Shown: positions 18,276 through 26,652 of the stretch, in pieces
Numbering within the stretch: the stretch's first letter is position 1
Layout of the letters: each line of letters opens with the position of its first letter
From: Quatrionicoccus australiensis
Lineage (GTDB): Bacteria; Pseudomonadota; Gammaproteobacteria; Burkholderiales; Rhodocyclaceae
Length of the DNA: 64,000 nucleotides
NCBI RefSeq assembly: GCF_020510525.1
Contig: NZ_CP075188.1
Coordinates: forward strand, 868,001-932,000
Direction: 5' to 3'
Made by a program: the position numbers and the translations under genes
Notes under the pieces: generated by a model
The model's database searches: none
What the model was told of the DNA's origin: nothing
The model's input: the letters and a program-made list of their open reading frames with translations, nothing else

Positions 18276-20360
18276 ATGGCCGCTCCTTCACTTGGCATGC
18301 AAGGCTTGCTGACCCGCCTCAATGTGACGCAGCTTGCTGCGCCTATGCTGATCCTGATGATCCTGGCGATGATGGTCTTGCCGTTGCCGGCATTTGCACT
18401 GGATCTGTTGTTCACCTTCAATATCGCCATTTCGATTCTGGTGTTGCTGGTCGCGGTCAACACGCAAAAAACCCTGGATTTCTCGGTTTTCCCAACGGTT
18501 CTGCTGGTGACCACGCTGTTGCGTTTGTCTCTTAATGTGGCATCGACCCGGGTGGTGATGCTGGAGGGGCACAAGGGGCCGGACGCCGCGGGCAAGGTGA
18601 TCGAAGCGTTCGGGCACTTCCTGGTTGGCGGTAATTTTGCGGTTGGTATCGTCGTTTTCCTGATTCTGGTGGTCATCAATTTCGTCGTGATCACCAAGGG
18701 TGCAGGCCGGGTGGCCGAAGTGTCGGCGCGCTTCACGCTGGATGCGATGCCTGGCAAGCAGATGGCGATCGATGCCGACCTCAATGCAGGTCTGATCGGC
18801 GAAGAAGACGCGCGCAAGCGGCGTCAGGATATTTCGCGCGAGGCCGAGTTCTTCGGCTCGATGGATGGTGCTTCAAAGTTCGTGCGGGGCGATGCGGTGG
18901 CCGGCATCGTCATCATGCTGCTCAATGTGGTTGGTGGTCTGGTGGTTGGGGTTGCCCAGCACAACATGGAAATCGGGCTGGCGGCCAAGAATTACACGCT
19001 GCTGACGATTGGTGATGGCCTGGTCGCGCAGATTCCCGGTCTGATCATTTCGATTGCCGCCGGTATGGTGGTGACCCGTGTTTCCGATGATCGTGATATC
19101 GGCCAGCAGGTGGTCGGTCAGATGTTCCGCAATGCCAAGGCAATCGCCATTACCGGCGCCATTGTCGGTTTCCTCGGGCTGATTCCGGGTATGCCCAACC
19201 TGGTGTTTTTGACGCTGGCTTCCGGGCTGGGCTGGGCTGCCTGGAAGATGCAGAAGAAGGAGCAGCAGATCGTTGCCGCACCTGTTGCGGTTGCGCCTGC
19301 TCCGGCCCAGGAGTCGATGGAGGCGACCTGGAATGACGTGGCCCCGCTCGATGTGCTGGGGCTTGAAGTCGGCTATCGCCTGATTCCGCTGGTCGACAAG
19401 TCGCAAGACGGCGAGTTGCTGCGGCGCATTCGTGGTATCCGCAAGAAGTTTGCTCAGGAAGTCGGCTTCCTTGTCTCGCCGGTCCACATTCGTGACAACC
19501 TCGAATTGAAGCCGAATGCCTATCGTATCCTGCTCAAGGGCGTCGAGGTTGGCATGGGCGAAGCCTATGTTGGCCAGTTCCTGGCAATTAATCCCGGCCG
19601 TGTTGCCGGTACGTTGAATGGAACGGCAACCAAGGATCCTGCCTTTGGCTTGCCGGCAACCTGGATTGATGGCGGTCAGCGCGATCAGGCTCAGGCTTAT
19701 GGTTACACCGTGGTCGACTCGTCGACGGTCGTTGCCACGCATCTGAATCATCTGATTTTGACCCACGCGGCAGAGTTGCTCGGGCGTCAGGAAGTGCAGC
19801 AGTTGCTCGAACACCTGGGCAAGGAAATGCCCAAGCTGGTCGAGGACCTTGTGCCCAAGATCTTGCCGCTTGGAACACTGCAGAAAATTCTCCAGGGCTT
19901 GCTCGATGAAGGTGTCCATATCCGCGATATGCGGACCATCATCGAAACGGTCGCCGACCATGCGACGCGTACGCAAAATGCCGACGAACTTACGACCCAT
20001 GTCCGCAATGCGCTGGGTCGGGCGATTGTCCAACAGCTCTTCCCCGGTTCTGGCGAGATGCAGGTCATGTCGCTTGATCCGACGCTGGAGCGCCTGCTGG
20101 CGCAGGCCGTCGCCGGTGGTTCCGAAAATACCAGTTTCGAGCCGGGCCTGGCCGATACCCTGGTCCGGGAAACCGCTGCTGCGTCGACTCGCCAGGAAGG
20201 CCTCGGCCTGCCGGCTGTTCTTCTGGTTCCAGCCAGCCTGCGCCTGCTTCTTTCCCGCTTCCTGCGCCGTACCGTTCCTCAGTTGAAGGTGCTGGCCCAT
20301 AACGAAGTTCCAGAAACACGAATTATCAAGGTGACCTCGATCATCGGAGGTAAGACATGA
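18276..20360 (+). CDS. flhA: Flagellar export gate protein FlhA
   Basis: A 694-residue protein that forms the nonameric export ring. About eight membrane helices occupy the first 330 residues, including the conserved FHIPEP-type loop region (RVAEVSARFTLDAMPGKQMAIDADLNAG). The C-terminal cytoplasmic domain carries the chaperone docking platform, including VGYRLIPLVD. The ATG immediately follows the flhB stop, and the gene overlaps flhF by four bases (ATGA). Length and order are typical. Confidence 0.97.
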   Translation: MAAPSLGMQGLLTRLNVTQLAAPMLILMILAMMVLPLPAFALDLLFTFNIAISILVLLVAVNTQKTLDFSVFPTVLLVTTLLRLSLNVASTRVVMLEGHKGPDAAGKVIEAFGHFLVGGNFAVGIVVFLILVVINFVVITKGAGRVAEVSARFTLDAMPGKQMAIDADLNAGLIGEEDARKRRQDISREAEFFGSMDGASKFVRGDAVAGIVIMLLNVVGGLVVGVAQHNMEIGLAAKNYTLLTIGDGLVAQIPGLIISIAAGMVVTRVSDDRDIGQQVVGQMFRNAKAIAITGAIVGFLGLIPGMPNLVFLTLASGLGWAAWKMQKKEQQIVAAPVAVAPAPAQESMEATWNDVAPLDVLGLEVGYRLIPLVDKSQDGELLRRIRGIRKKFAQEVGFLVSPVHIRDNLELKPNAYRILLKGVEVGMGEAYVGQFLAINPGRVAGTLNGTATKDPAFGLPATWIDGGQRDQAQAYGYTVVDSSTVVATHLNHLILTHAAELLGRQEVQQLLEHLGKEMPKLVEDLVPKILPLGTLQKILQGLLDEGVHIRDMRTIIETVADHATRTQNADELTTHVRNALGRAIVQQLFPGSGEMQVMSLDPTLERLLAQAVAGGSENTSFEPGLADTLVRETAAASTRQEGLGLPAVLLVPASLRLLLSRFLRRTVPQLKVLAHNEVPETRIIKVTSIIGGKT

Positions 20361-21829
20361 ACGTCAGAAAATTCATCGCCGCCAACGCAAGGGATGCCTT
20401 GAGGAAAGTGAAGGAGACGCTCGGTAACGATGCGATCATCCTCTCCAACCGGGGGATTCCCGGCGGGGTTGAAATCATGGCGGTGGCCGCTCGCGATATG
20501 GCGATGATTGTGCCGACCCAGGTTGCCGACAGCACCCCGCCCGAGCGTCGTCCCGCGCCGGCTCCGGTTTCCATGCCCGAAGCTGACGATGATTATCGCG
20601 TCCTGCTCAGTTCGGCCCGTGCCAATCTTGCCCAAGGTGGTCAGCCGCGGCCCGTCGCTTCGGCACCAACCCGTCCGGTTGCACCAGCGGTTGCCTCGCC
20701 GCGCTCCACCGGAACAGTGAATGCCGGCATTCCGCGCACCGGTTCGCTGCGCAACCTGGAAATGGGGCGGCCGCAGCAGTCGACCGTCCAGCCGCAAGCG
20801 CCGATTCCGAATCCGGTGCAGCAGCAGGTCCGGCCGCAGCAAGCGCCGCAAAGTGTTCAGCCCAAGCCGGCGGCCGAAGTCGTGCCGATGGAAGTGATGG
20901 ACGAAATCCGTTCGTTGCGCCGGATTGTCGAGCAGCATCTCGCTGGCTTTGCCTGGGGCGAGTCGGCGCGTTCCGAACCGGTGAAAACGGATGTTCTGCG
21001 TCAGATGCTGGATGCCGGATTCTCGCCGCAGTTTGCGCGTGATCTGCTGGCTGATTTGCCGCTCGAAATGGATGGTTCGCAGGCCATGGCTTGGGTCAAG
21101 GGCGCGGCTGACCGTTCGCTGTTTACGATCGGGAATGAGGGCGATATCGTTGATCGGGGTGGTGTCTATGCGCTGGTCGGACCGACTGGCGTTGGCAAGA
21201 CGACGACCACGGCCAAGCTGGCGGCACGTTGCGTGCTCCGCCACGGTCCGAGCAAGGTGGCTCTGGTCACCACAGACGGCTACCGGATCGGCGCTCACGA
21301 GCAATTGCGCATCTATGGCCGCATTCTTGGAGTCTCGGTTTATCTGGTCAAGGACGCTGCCGAGTTGCGTCAGACTCTGAAAGAACTGCAGCACAAGCAC
21401 ATGGTTCTCGTCGATACGATGGGGATGAGCCAGAAGGACAAGCTGGTGCCTGAACTGACCGACATGCTTGCCGGTTGCGATGTTCAGCGTTTGTTGCTGC
21501 TGTCGTCGACTTCGCGCGGCGATACGCTCGACGATGTGGTGCGGGCCTACGAAGGTGACAATCTGGCCGGCTGCATTCTGACCAAGATCGACGAGGCGGC
21601 CAGTCTCGCTACGCCGCTCGACGTGATCATGCGGCATGGCTTGAAGCTGCACTATGTATCCAATGGTCAGCGGGTGCCGGAAGATTTGCACCTGCCCAAC
21701 CGGGGTTACCTGTTGCACCGCGCTTTCAAGGACGTGCCGGATAACTCGCCGCACAAATACGATGGTGTCGAACCGGGGCTGCTGATGGCCAATGCCGGCA
21801 TGGTCGCGGCAGGTGGGCGTCGTGGCTGA
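20357..21829 (+). CDS. flhF: SRP-type GTPase FlhF, flagellar placement
   Basis: A 490-residue GTPase that recruits the first flagellar parts to the cell pole. The N-terminal B domain begins MNVRKFIAANARDALRKVKE, followed by a long Pro/Gln-rich linker (about 60-175) and the NG domain. G1 is GPTGVGKTTTTAKLAAR, G3-like DTMGMSQKDK and G4 TKIDEA. It overlaps the flhA stop by four bases and the flhG start by eight. In polar flagellates FlhG stimulates its GTPase activity through an N-terminal DQAxGLR motif, which is present in the next gene. Confidence 0.96.
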   Translation: MNVRKFIAANARDALRKVKETLGNDAIILSNRGIPGGVEIMAVAARDMAMIVPTQVADSTPPERRPAPAPVSMPEADDDYRVLLSSARANLAQGGQPRPVASAPTRPVAPAVASPRSTGTVNAGIPRTGSLRNLEMGRPQQSTVQPQAPIPNPVQQQVRPQQAPQSVQPKPAAEVVPMEVMDEIRSLRRIVEQHLAGFAWGESARSEPVKTDVLRQMLDAGFSPQFARDLLADLPLEMDGSQAMAWVKGAADRSLFTIGNEGDIVDRGGVYALVGPTGVGKTTTTAKLAARCVLRHGPSKVALVTTDGYRIGAHEQLRIYGRILGVSVYLVKDAAELRQTLKELQHKHMVLVDTMGMSQKDKLVPELTDMLAGCDVQRLLLLSSTSRGDTLDDVVRAYEGDNLAGCILTKIDEAASLATPLDVIMRHGLKLHYVSNGQRVPEDLHLPNRGYLLHRAFKDVPDNSPHKYDGVEPGLLMANAGMVAAGGRRG

Positions 21830-22712
21830 TTTTCGCGTCGATCAGGCGGCTGGCCTGCGCCGTCTGCTTGGTGGCGGCGGGCAACTGCAGGTCGTGACCT
21901 TCGTCGCGGGCTGCGAGGGCGTTGGGCGCAGTGTTTCCGTGGCCAATATCGGTGCTGCCCTGGCGCGTCTCGGCAAGGAAGTGTTGATCATCGACGAGCA
22001 TGCCTCGCGCGACGATATCGCCTCCTCTTTCGGTTTGATTGCCCATTACGATTTGCTCAATGTCGTCCAGCGCGAACTGAGTCTGGCTCAGGTTTTGTTG
22101 CAGCCAATGAATGGCTTGCGTGTCCTGCCGGCTGCTAAGGCAGTCAAGAAGCTGGGGCGTCTGTCCTTGCCACAGCAGCAGACTCTGCTCGATGCGATGT
22201 CCGGCTTGGAGCGTCCGGTTGACGTGATTCTGGTTGATGCCAGCATGGCACACCCGCATGGCTTTTCGCCTTTCGGTCTCGCTTCGCAGGAGGCTGTTGT
22301 GGTTTTGTCGGGGAACAGTGCATCGATCACCGAGGCCTATTCGCTGATCAAGAAAGTCAGCCACGCTTTCTCGCGGCGCCAGTTCCGGATTCTGGTGAAC
22401 AAGGTGCGCAGTCAGCCGGATGCGCGCTCAATTTATGAAAACATTGCGCAGGTAGCCGCTCAGCGCGGAATTGCCCGTCTCGACTACGCCGGTGCGATCC
22501 CGCTTGACGAGTCATTGCGCCAGGCCAGCCAATTGTGTCGTTCCGTCCTCGTTCAGGCACCTGACTCTCCTTCCGCCCATGCTTTCCGTGATATCGCTGC
22601 CGATCTGCTTTACTGGCAGCGCGGCGACAGTGAGGCAGGCGGGGTCGAACAATTCATGCAGCAACTGCTACACTTGAGCCAACGCATAACCCCGAACGTA
22701 TTACGAGCCTGA
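21822..22712 (+). CDS. flhG: MinD-like FlhG/FleN with degenerate Walker A
   Basis: A 296-residue MinD/ParA-type protein that limits flagellar number and stimulates FlhF. The N-terminal DQAAGLRRL, the FlhF-activating motif, is intact. The deviant Walker A, normally KGGVGKT, reads C31-E-G-V-G-R-S37, so the signature lysine and the P-loop lysine are replaced by Cys and Arg. A Walker B-like VILVDAS remains. ATP binding or dimerisation may be weakened or altered. I use the GTG at 21822, which follows GCAGGTGGG and gives the typical MADFRVDQ start; the in-frame ATG at 21792 lies deep in flhF. Its stop overlaps the fliA ATG. Confidence 0.9.
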   Translation: MADFRVDQAAGLRRLLGGGGQLQVVTFVAGCEGVGRSVSVANIGAALARLGKEVLIIDEHASRDDIASSFGLIAHYDLLNVVQRELSLAQVLLQPMNGLRVLPAAKAVKKLGRLSLPQQQTLLDAMSGLERPVDVILVDASMAHPHGFSPFGLASQEAVVVLSGNSASITEAYSLIKKVSHAFSRRQFRILVNKVRSQPDARSIYENIAQVAAQRGIARLDYAGAIPLDESLRQASQLCRSVLVQAPDSPSAHAFRDIAADLLYWQRGDSEAGGVEQFMQQLLHLSQRITPNVLRA

Positions 22713-23464
22713 TGTATACCGCTGCAGGGCAGCCAGACAGGGAACAGTTGGTTCAGCGCTTCGTGCCGCTGGTGAAGCGTATCGCCTATCATTTGATGGC
22801 CCGCCTGCCGGCCAGTGTTCAGTTCGACGATCTGGTGCAGAACGGCATGCTGGGCTTGCTGGATGCGATGGAGCGCTACCAGGAAGGATTTGGTGCCCAG
22901 TTCGAGACTTATGCCACGCAGCGCGTGCGTGGAGCCATGCTCGACGGCCTGCGGGAAAATGACTGGTTGCCGCGTAATCTGCGGCGCGAGTTGCGGCGCA
23001 TCGAGGGGGCCATCAATCAGCTTGAACACACCCACGGCAGGGCGCCTTCCGAGCGAGAACTGGCTGAGGCGCTCGAGATGTCGCTCGAGGACTACCAGAA
23101 AACCCTGCATGAAGCCCGCGGTCATCAGTTGGTTTATTTTGACGACTTCGCCAGCGATGGTGAAGAGGGCTTTCTTGAACGGCATTTCACCGATAATGAT
23201 GCAGATCCGGCCAATATTCTCGAAGACAAGAAGGTCAAGGAAACGCTGGTTACAGCCATTTCCCGTCTTCCTGAACGTGAGCGCCTGATGATGGCGCTCT
23301 ACTACGAGCAGGAGCTTAACTTGCGGGAAATCGGTGAGGTCATGGGGGTTACCGAGTCCCGCGTTTGCCAGTTGCACAGTCAGGCGATCGCCCGTTTGCG
23401 TAGTCAGGTGATTGGTGAGTTGCCTGCAGCGAAGAAACGTCGCAAGGAGAAGGTGAGTGGATAA
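22712..23464 (+). CDS. fliA: Flagellar sigma factor FliA (sigma-28)
   Basis: A 250-residue sigma factor. Region 2 is visible as FDDLVQNGMLGLLDAMERYQ, region 3 as RAPSERELAEALEMSLEDYQ, and the region 4 helix-turn-helix as LREIGEVMGVTESRVCQLHSQ. It directs late genes such as fliC and flgM, both of which have matching promoters in this window, and is held inactive by FlgM until hook completion. Its ATG shares one base with the flhG stop. It is followed by motC with an eight-base overlap. Confidence 0.97.
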   Translation: MYTAAGQPDREQLVQRFVPLVKRIAYHLMARLPASVQFDDLVQNGMLGLLDAMERYQEGFGAQFETYATQRVRGAMLDGLRENDWLPRNLRRELRRIEGAINQLEHTHGRAPSERELAEALEMSLEDYQKTLHEARGHQLVYFDDFASDGEEGFLERHFTDNDADPANILEDKKVKETLVTAISRLPERERLMMALYYEQELNLREIGEVMGVTESRVCQLHSQAIARLRSQVIGELPAAKKRRKEKVSG

Positions 23465-24197
23465 GATCAGTCTGGCTGGTCTTGCCATCGGCTTGATCGC
23501 CATTCTTGGCGGTCAACTGCTCGAAGGTGGCAATATTGGTTCGCTGGTCCAGCCGACCGCACTGTTGATTGTTTGTGGCGGGACATTGGGCGCAGTGCTG
23601 CTGCAGAGTCCGCTGCATGTCTTCAAACGCGGGATGAAAATGGCCAAGTGGGTCTGGGTGCCGCCGGTGATTGAGCAGAAGCGCCTGGTCGACCAGATTC
23701 TCAACTGGAGCCAGTTGTCGCGGCGCGAAGGACTGCTGGCGCTTGAGAATTTCATCCCTGGCATCAAGGATGAGTTCATCAAGAAAGGCTTGCAGTTGCT
23801 TGTCGACGGTGCTGATCCGGAGCGTATTCGTGAATTGCTTGAGGTGGAAATCAATACCTTTGAGGACGAGTGGCGCCAGTCAGCAAAAATATGGGAGTCA
23901 GCTGGTGGTTACTCGCCAACCATCGGTATTCTGGGGGCGGTGATGGGGCTCATCCATGTGATGGAAAACCTCTCCGACCCAACCAAGCTGGGCTCGGGGA
24001 TTGCTGTCGCCTTTGTCGCCACCATTTATGGTGTCGGGCTGGCCAATCTTGTCTATCTGCCGATTGCCGGCAAGCTCAAGTATTACATTTCGCGGATGGT
24101 CTCCAGCCGCGAGATGCTGATTGACGGTCTGGTGGGGATTGCCGTTGGCGATAATCCACGCATCATCGAAGGCCGCCTTCGGGGTTATCTGCTGTAA
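23457..24197 (+). CDS. motC: Flagellar stator protein MotC (MotA family)
   Basis: A 246-residue MotA/TolQ/ExbB-family membrane protein with four hydrophobic segments. The start MDKISLAGLAIGLIAILGGQLLEGG matches MotC rather than MotA. The region around GGYSPTIGILGAVMGLIHVM carries the conserved Pro in the inner channel helix. With MotD it forms the proton-driven stator that pushes on FliG. The GTG start is preceded by AAGGAGAAG and overlaps fliA. In Pseudomonas MotCD is the second stator set; no MotAB lies in this window. Confidence 0.93.
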   Translation: MDKISLAGLAIGLIAILGGQLLEGGNIGSLVQPTALLIVCGGTLGAVLLQSPLHVFKRGMKMAKWVWVPPVIEQKRLVDQILNWSQLSRREGLLALENFIPGIKDEFIKKGLQLLVDGADPERIRELLEVEINTFEDEWRQSAKIWESAGGYSPTIGILGAVMGLIHVMENLSDPTKLGSGIAVAFVATIYGVGLANLVYLPIAGKLKYYISRMVSSREMLIDGLVGIAVGDNPRIIEGRLRGYLL

Positions 24198-24997
24198 TGG
24201 CTCGCAAGCGCCGGGTGGAAGAGCCCGAAAATCACGAGCGCTGGCTGGTGTCCTACGCCGATTTCATTACCCTGCTTTTTGCCTTTTTCGTTGTGATGTA
24301 TGCGATCTCATCGGTCAACGAAGGAAAATACAAGGTTTTGTCCAACTCCCTGACCAACGCGTTCAGGAATGTGACGGCCGAAGTTGGAGGGCAGCCCATT
24401 GCGGTGATTCAAGGCGCGCCGCCCATTCCGCCGCAGCCTATCCTCAAGCCTGACAAGCTGCCCGAGCAGGTCAAGGCGGAAGAGAAAAAGCTTGAGCAGC
24501 GCAAAAAAATGAAGAATGTCGCCGGCGACATCATGGCTGCCCTGCAGCCACTGGTTGCGCAAGGCAAGGTGAGGTTGCTGGAGACAAGCCGTGGCGTGAC
24601 GATCGAGATCAACGACAGTATTCTCTTTCCGGCCGGCCAATCGAAGCTGCAGCCGGCATCGATCAATGCCATGCTGGCAATTGCCAGCGTCCTGGCTCAG
24701 TCGGATTTCCCGATCACGATCGAAGGGCACACCGACAATATTCCCATTGCCACGCCGCAATTTCCTTCCAATTGGGAACTGTCGGCGATGCGGGCAACCA
24801 CGGTCCTGCGCTTGTTCAATGATGGTGGTGTAGGGGCGGAGCGCCTGACGGCGATCGGCTATGGCGAAACCCGGCCGGTGGAAACCAATACGACTATCGA
24901 AGGCAGGGCTCGTAACCGGCGAGTGAGCATTCTGATTGACTCCAATCGCCCCGAGGAACCAACGGAAATTCCGCCGGCTCGCAACGCTACGCCCTGA
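24197..24997 (+). CDS. motD: Flagellar stator protein MotD (MotB family)
   Basis: A 266-residue protein with one membrane helix following ENHERWLVSYADF. D22 in SYADF is the proton-carrying aspartate, so the stator is proton-driven in type. The C-terminal OmpA-like domain shows EGHTDNIPI and NWELSAMRATTVLRLF, which anchors it to peptidoglycan. The ATG overlaps the last base of motC. It converges with flgN with only six bases between the stop codons, with no clear terminator between them. Confidence 0.95.
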   Translation: MARKRRVEEPENHERWLVSYADFITLLFAFFVVMYAISSVNEGKYKVLSNSLTNAFRNVTAEVGGQPIAVIQGAPPIPPQPILKPDKLPEQVKAEEKKLEQRKKMKNVAGDIMAALQPLVAQGKVRLLETSRGVTIEINDSILFPAGQSKLQPASINAMLAIASVLAQSDFPITIEGHTDNIPIATPQFPSNWELSAMRATTVLRLFNDGGVGAERLTAIGYGETRPVETNTTIEGRARNRRVSILIDSNRPEEPTEIPPARNATP

Positions 24998-25003
24998 TTG
25001 GCC

Positions 25004-25468
25004 TCAGGCCGAGTCGACGATCCTGCTGCCGGTGAGTTGCGAGGCTTGTCCGTTGCTGCCGTAAAGCGCTTGTTTCTGTGGCTGCTGCGTCAGGGCGGAC
25101 AGCAACTCGCTGGTCTGGTTGAGGTGCATGCTCACCAAGCTGCTGTTCAGGTTATTGAGGGCTTTGGCCTCGCGCGCCAAATCCATCAGTTTTTTCCAGT
25201 TGGCCCCGACCCCCGCTTGTCCCGGGTTCTTTTCCAGCCACAGGGTCATCGCGGTGCCGACGTTTTGGCTGTCTGTGACACCGAGCAGGGCCGCACGCAT
25301 TTTCTCGAAGGCGTTCAGTTGCTCGATCAGTTGAGCTTTTTCCACGGCCAAGTCAGCCAGTGGGCTGACTTCAGCTTGTTTCAGGGCCTCGCATTCCTTT
25401 TTCAGGAGCGCAACAAAACGCGAAACCAGATCGATTTCCTGTTTTGTGATTGATGCCAGATCAGCCAT
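25004..25468 (-). CDS. flgN: Export chaperone FlgN
   Basis: A 154-residue, mostly helical protein matching the FlgN chaperone pattern (ITKQEIDLVSRFVALLKKECEAL, then AEKAQLIEQL-like helices). FlgN binds FlgK and FlgL and delivers them to the export gate. Its start touches the flgM stop, so it is the last gene of flgA-flgM-flgN. Sequence conservation in this family is low, so the call rests on length, helical pattern and position after flgM. Confidence 0.88.
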   Translation of the reverse strand: MADLASITKQEIDLVSRFVALLKKECEALKQAEVSPLADLAVEKAQLIEQLNAFEKMRAALLGVTDSQNVGTAMTLWLEKNPGQAGVGANWKKLMDLAREAKALNNLNSSLVSMHLNQTSELLSALTQQPQKQALYGSNGQASQLTGSRIVDSA

Positions 25469-25740
25469 CAGGCTTGACGCTTGCCAACCAGGTCACGCGC
25501 GGTCTCGATCAGGCGGTCGGCGATGGCCTCGGGATTGATCGTGAAGCGGCCTTCGGAAATGGCCTGACGGATTTCCTGAATCCGCGCCGAGTTGACCGGT
25601 GGCTTCTCGGTGCTTTGCAGACTGCCGGCGAGCGGACTCAGACTGACGGCCTCCTGAGTACTGCCGGCGGTTGTCGGTGTCTGTGTCGTTCGCGGTGCGA
25701 CAGGCGCTACTGTCGGTTTGTATGAGCTATCGATTTTCAT
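25468..25740 (-). CDS. flgM: Anti-sigma-28 factor FlgM
   Basis: A 90-residue protein with a disordered, Thr/Pro-rich N-terminal half and the conserved C-terminal helices that bind FliA (NSARIQEIRQAISEGRFTINPEAIADRLIETARDL). It holds sigma-28 inactive until exported through the finished hook. A strong sigma-28 promoter lies just upstream (25775-25801), giving feedback control. It overlaps flgN by one base. Confidence 0.95.
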   Translation of the reverse strand: MKIDSSYKPTVAPVAPRTTQTPTTAGSTQEAVSLSPLAGSLQSTEKPPVNSARIQEIRQAISEGRFTINPEAIADRLIETARDLVGKRQA

Positions 25741-25774
25741 TTTGGATCTCGCAATGCTTTAGAACTCAATCCGG

Positions 25775-25801
25775 TTAACGGTTGCATGAGATAAAACTTT
25801 A
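25775..25801 (-). promoter_or_regulatory. sigma-28 (FliA) promoter of flgMN
   Basis: On the minus strand TAAAGTTT (25801-25794) is a perfect -35 match to the enterobacterial FliA consensus. An 11-base spacer follows, then ACCGTTAA (25782-25775), six of eight against GCCGATAA. The box lies 34 bases before the flgM ATG, in the gap after flgA. The fliC promoter shares the CCGTTAA -10 core. Confidence 0.85.
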
Positions 25802-25804
25802 GGC

Positions 25805-26485
25805 CTAAAAAGCAATTTCTATGCTGCCATCGGATTTGGCAACGCCACTGACTGTTTGTCCCGAGTTCATTCGAATCTGGGCGATCTGACCCGCGGCGGC
25901 ATTGTTGAGCGCCTTGCCTTCACTGCTTACGGCAAAGCCATTGCCTTTGGAAATGACCCTTACGCTTTGCCCTTGCTGAATGACCAGGGGGGCAAGCAAT
26001 TGGTCTCCGCGCAGGGCCTGGCCGGCACCCAATGAGTTGCGCAAGGTTTTGCCGATGGCGTTTGCCGGATCTGTAATGACTCCCGTTGGCTGGCTGCTCA
26101 GGTCGCCGGTCATGATTGCCAGATCGCCCGCCTGAATAAGTTGTCCTGCGCCAAGTGGTCGAGTCGTTGTGACATAGGTGCCAGTTGTTGTGATCTGGAC
26201 CGGGACGAGTGCGCTCCAGATGTTGGGGCCGAGGCAGCGTATGCCGACATGGGTTCTGCCACTAAGCCGTGTTCCGGGTGGAGAGAAGGCTTCGTATGCT
26301 GAGCAGGGGGGGAGACGGACGGTGTCCAGTTTTCCCATTGTGATCGTGGTTTTGCCAGGGATGCCTTGTGTTTGCTGGCGAACGAAGCGTTCTGCTGTAT
26401 CCAGGGCGGCATCCGTTTCGGCCGCGAGTAACGGTCGACCGGCGAAGAGCAGCAAAAATGCGAAGAAAAGGGAGCGAACAGGCAT
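25805..26485 (-). CDS. flgA: P-ring assembly chaperone FlgA
   Basis: A 226-residue periplasmic protein with a signal peptide (MPVRSLFFAFLLLFAGRPLLA) and a C-terminal SAF-type domain. Typical segments are TRPLGAGQLIQAGDLAIMTGDL and QGQSVRVISKGNGFAVSSEGKALNNAAAGQ. It helps FlgI assemble into the P ring. It is divergent from flgB with a 167-base gap and leads the flgAMN group, although flgMN also have their own promoter. Confidence 0.94.
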   Translation of the reverse strand: MPVRSLFFAFLLLFAGRPLLAAETDAALDTAERFVRQQTQGIPGKTTITMGKLDTVRLPPCSAYEAFSPPGTRLSGRTHVGIRCLGPNIWSALVPVQITTTGTYVTTTRPLGAGQLIQAGDLAIMTGDLSSQPTGVITDPANAIGKTLRNSLGAGQALRGDQLLAPLVIQQGQSVRVISKGNGFAVSSEGKALNNAAAGQIAQIRMNSGQTVSGVAKSDGSIEIAF

Positions 26486-26541
26486 CCCTCCATTCTGCCC
26501 GAGCCGGGATCAGGATGGAAAATAAAAATCGCCGGATGTGG

Positions 26542-26556
26542 CGGCAAGTTTTGCCG
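26542..26556. promoter_or_regulatory. palindrome upstream of the flgB sigma-54 promoter, possible activator site
   Basis: CGGCAA (26542-26547), GTT, TTGCCG (26551-26556) form a perfect 6-base inverted repeat 50 bases upstream of the sigma-54 -24 box of flgB. Three further TTGCC half sites follow at 26561, 26573 and 26591. The position suits binding of an enhancer-binding protein such as FleR. Similar symmetry occurs inside fliE at 50868-50882. Confidence 0.45.
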
Positions 26557-26606
26557 AGTCTTGCCAATATTGTTGCCGGATGGGCTTCGTTTGCCGCTTT
26601 TTCTGA

Positions 26607-26622
26607 TGGCATGGACTGTGCT
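26607..26622 (+). promoter_or_regulatory. sigma-54 promoter of the flgB operon
   Basis: TGGCAT, five bases, then GTGCT matches the -24/-12 pattern TGGCAC-N5-TTGCW, with the required GG-N10-GC spacing. It lies 30 bases before the flgB ATG. The downstream FleR protein in this window has the GAFTGA sigma-54 contact motif, which fits activation of this promoter. Confidence 0.75.
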
Positions 26623-26652
26623 TTTGTTAAAGCAAAACCAATGGAGTTTCCC

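Noticed and set aside
18873..21754. Long minus-strand open frames opposite flhA and flhF
   Set aside because: They are shadows of well-supported genes, with composition typical of reversed coding sequence (rich in His, Gln, Arg) and no family resemblance.
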